Assembly (NCBI RefSeq): GCF_013426895.1
Contig: NZ_AP023174.1
Location: forward strand, 2,852,001-2,916,000
DNA length: 64,000 bases
Direction of reading: 5' to 3'
Source: Paraburkholderia largidicola
Lineage (GTDB): Bacteria > Pseudomonadota > Gammaproteobacteria > Burkholderiales > Burkholderiaceae
Shown here: positions 63,437 to 64,000 of the stretch, one piece after another
Layout of the letters: each line of letters begins with the position of its first letter
How positions within the stretch are numbered: the stretch's first letter is position 1
Position numbers and translations under genes: made by a program
Notes under the pieces: model-generated
Told to the model about the DNA's origin: nothing
The model's database searches: none
The model's input: only the letters and a program-made list of their open reading frames with translations

Positions 63437-64000
63437 TTTGCGCTGGCATCCGCGTTATGTCTTCGTGCTTCAAGCGTCGCCCCTGTGCGGGGCGGCACCT
63501 ACTTTTCTTTGCCGCCGCAAAGAAAAGTAGGCAAAAGAAAGCGGCTAACACCGCCAGCTCTTGTTATTACCCACGGGCCCCCAACGTCCCCACGCTTCAC
63601 ACGGAAGCACACTTGTTTGCGTGGATTGCCAACGCTCTAAACAAGCGCATCACCCACTTCGAATTCCCATAAAATAGCCAGCGTCGCCAAACACTTTCAG
63701 CCCAATAGCGGCAAACTGTGTGTAGGTTGTCGCGTCGTATAGGCGAGCGCTCCTACAGAGTGGGGCGTGTACGCTACCGGTCCGGAGTGAGGTCTGTGAG
63801 GTACTACGGCCTACACACAGTTTGCCACCTGGGCGGCGGTGGACTATCTGGCGCGGCGTGCTGTGATGCGGGTGCTTGAAGTGGGTGAGGCGTACGGCAA
63901 GAGCGCCGGCAACGAACGTGAGTCACCTGGTTGCCGTGTGAAGCGTAAGACCCTTTGGGGGCCCTCAGGCAAATACTAGATCTGGCGGTGTGAGCCGCTT
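63437..64000. repeat. Nested-palindrome repeat, copy C (cut by window edge)
   Basis: Same orientation as copy A. It begins TTTGCGCTGGCATCCGCG; the left arm of the outer repeat is 63479-63557 with one change relative to copies A and B. The inner repeat is decayed on the left (GCGGCAAACTGTGTGTAGG near 63708-63726) and intact on the right (63810-63837). The right outer arm starts at 63982 and runs out of the window. It begins 85 bases after the efflux pump gene. Confidence 0.92.

Overview
The window looks like a piece of a main chromosome from a high-GC betaproteobacterium of the Burkholderiaceae, most likely Paraburkholderia or a close relative. The signs are the codon and base usage, the gene order algH-ruvX-pyrR-pyrB-pyrX, groESL under a CIRCE operator, the xylAFGH/xylR block, and a family of about 660-bp palindromic non-coding repeats. 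I see no prophage, insertion sequence with a transposase, CRISPR array, rRNA or tRNA. The placement rests on recognition, not on a search.

Layout. 1-2.2 kb: the end of a surface-polysaccharide cluster (rmlA fragment, rmlB, an rmd-like reductase). 2.5-10.5 kb: housekeeping genes: apaH, plsC, the aspartate transcarbamoylase block with a catalytically degenerate dihydroorotase (pyrX), pyrB and pyrR, then ruvX, algH, an unknown helical protein and rubredoxin. 10.7-13.9 kb: thiD and groES-groEL with a perfect CIRCE element over the promoter. 14.4-18.8 kb: a small unknown gene, a zinc-ribbon membrane protein, and a nitrate operon (PilJ/NIT-like sensor plus NarK/NasA transporter) preceded by a sigma-54 promoter and a leader with mutually exclusive antiterminator and terminator hairpins.

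18.9-27.7 kb: D-xylose uptake and isomerisation (xylA, xylF, xylG, xylH) divergent from xylR-galM. A 14-base motif is shared by the xylA and xylF upstream regions, and a hairpin lies between xylF and xylG. 28-30.8 kb: a PepSY-type membrane protein, a divergent SDR/TetR pair with a palindromic operator, and a small secreted protein. 31.6-39.3 kb: a galactoside operon (MalK-type ATPase, GH42 beta-galactosidase, binding protein, two permeases) with a divergent LacI regulator and an 18-bp perfect palindrome. 39.5-43.4 kb: a signalling cluster of a MerR-type regulator, a GAF-GGDEF diguanylate cyclase and a LOV (blue-light) hybrid histidine kinase.

43.6-46 kb: lipocalin, aldo/keto reductase, PEBP protein. 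46.1-53.4 kb: a minus-strand operon that reads as an oligosaccharide-to-6-phosphogluconolactone route (GH133-type debranching enzyme, GH63-type glucosidase, zwf, polyphosphate-glucokinase-like ROK kinase). 53.5-57.1 kb: an OmpR/EnvZ-type pair, an EF-hand-like periplasmic protein, a Pro/Val-rich secreted protein and a ferritin-like protein. 57.4-63.4 kb: a tripartite RND efflux operon.

Three copies of the nested-palindrome repeat lie at 24.6-25.3, 30.9-31.5 and 63.4 kb to the right edge, all in intergenic DNA. These repeats and the nitrate leader are the parts I would look at first.
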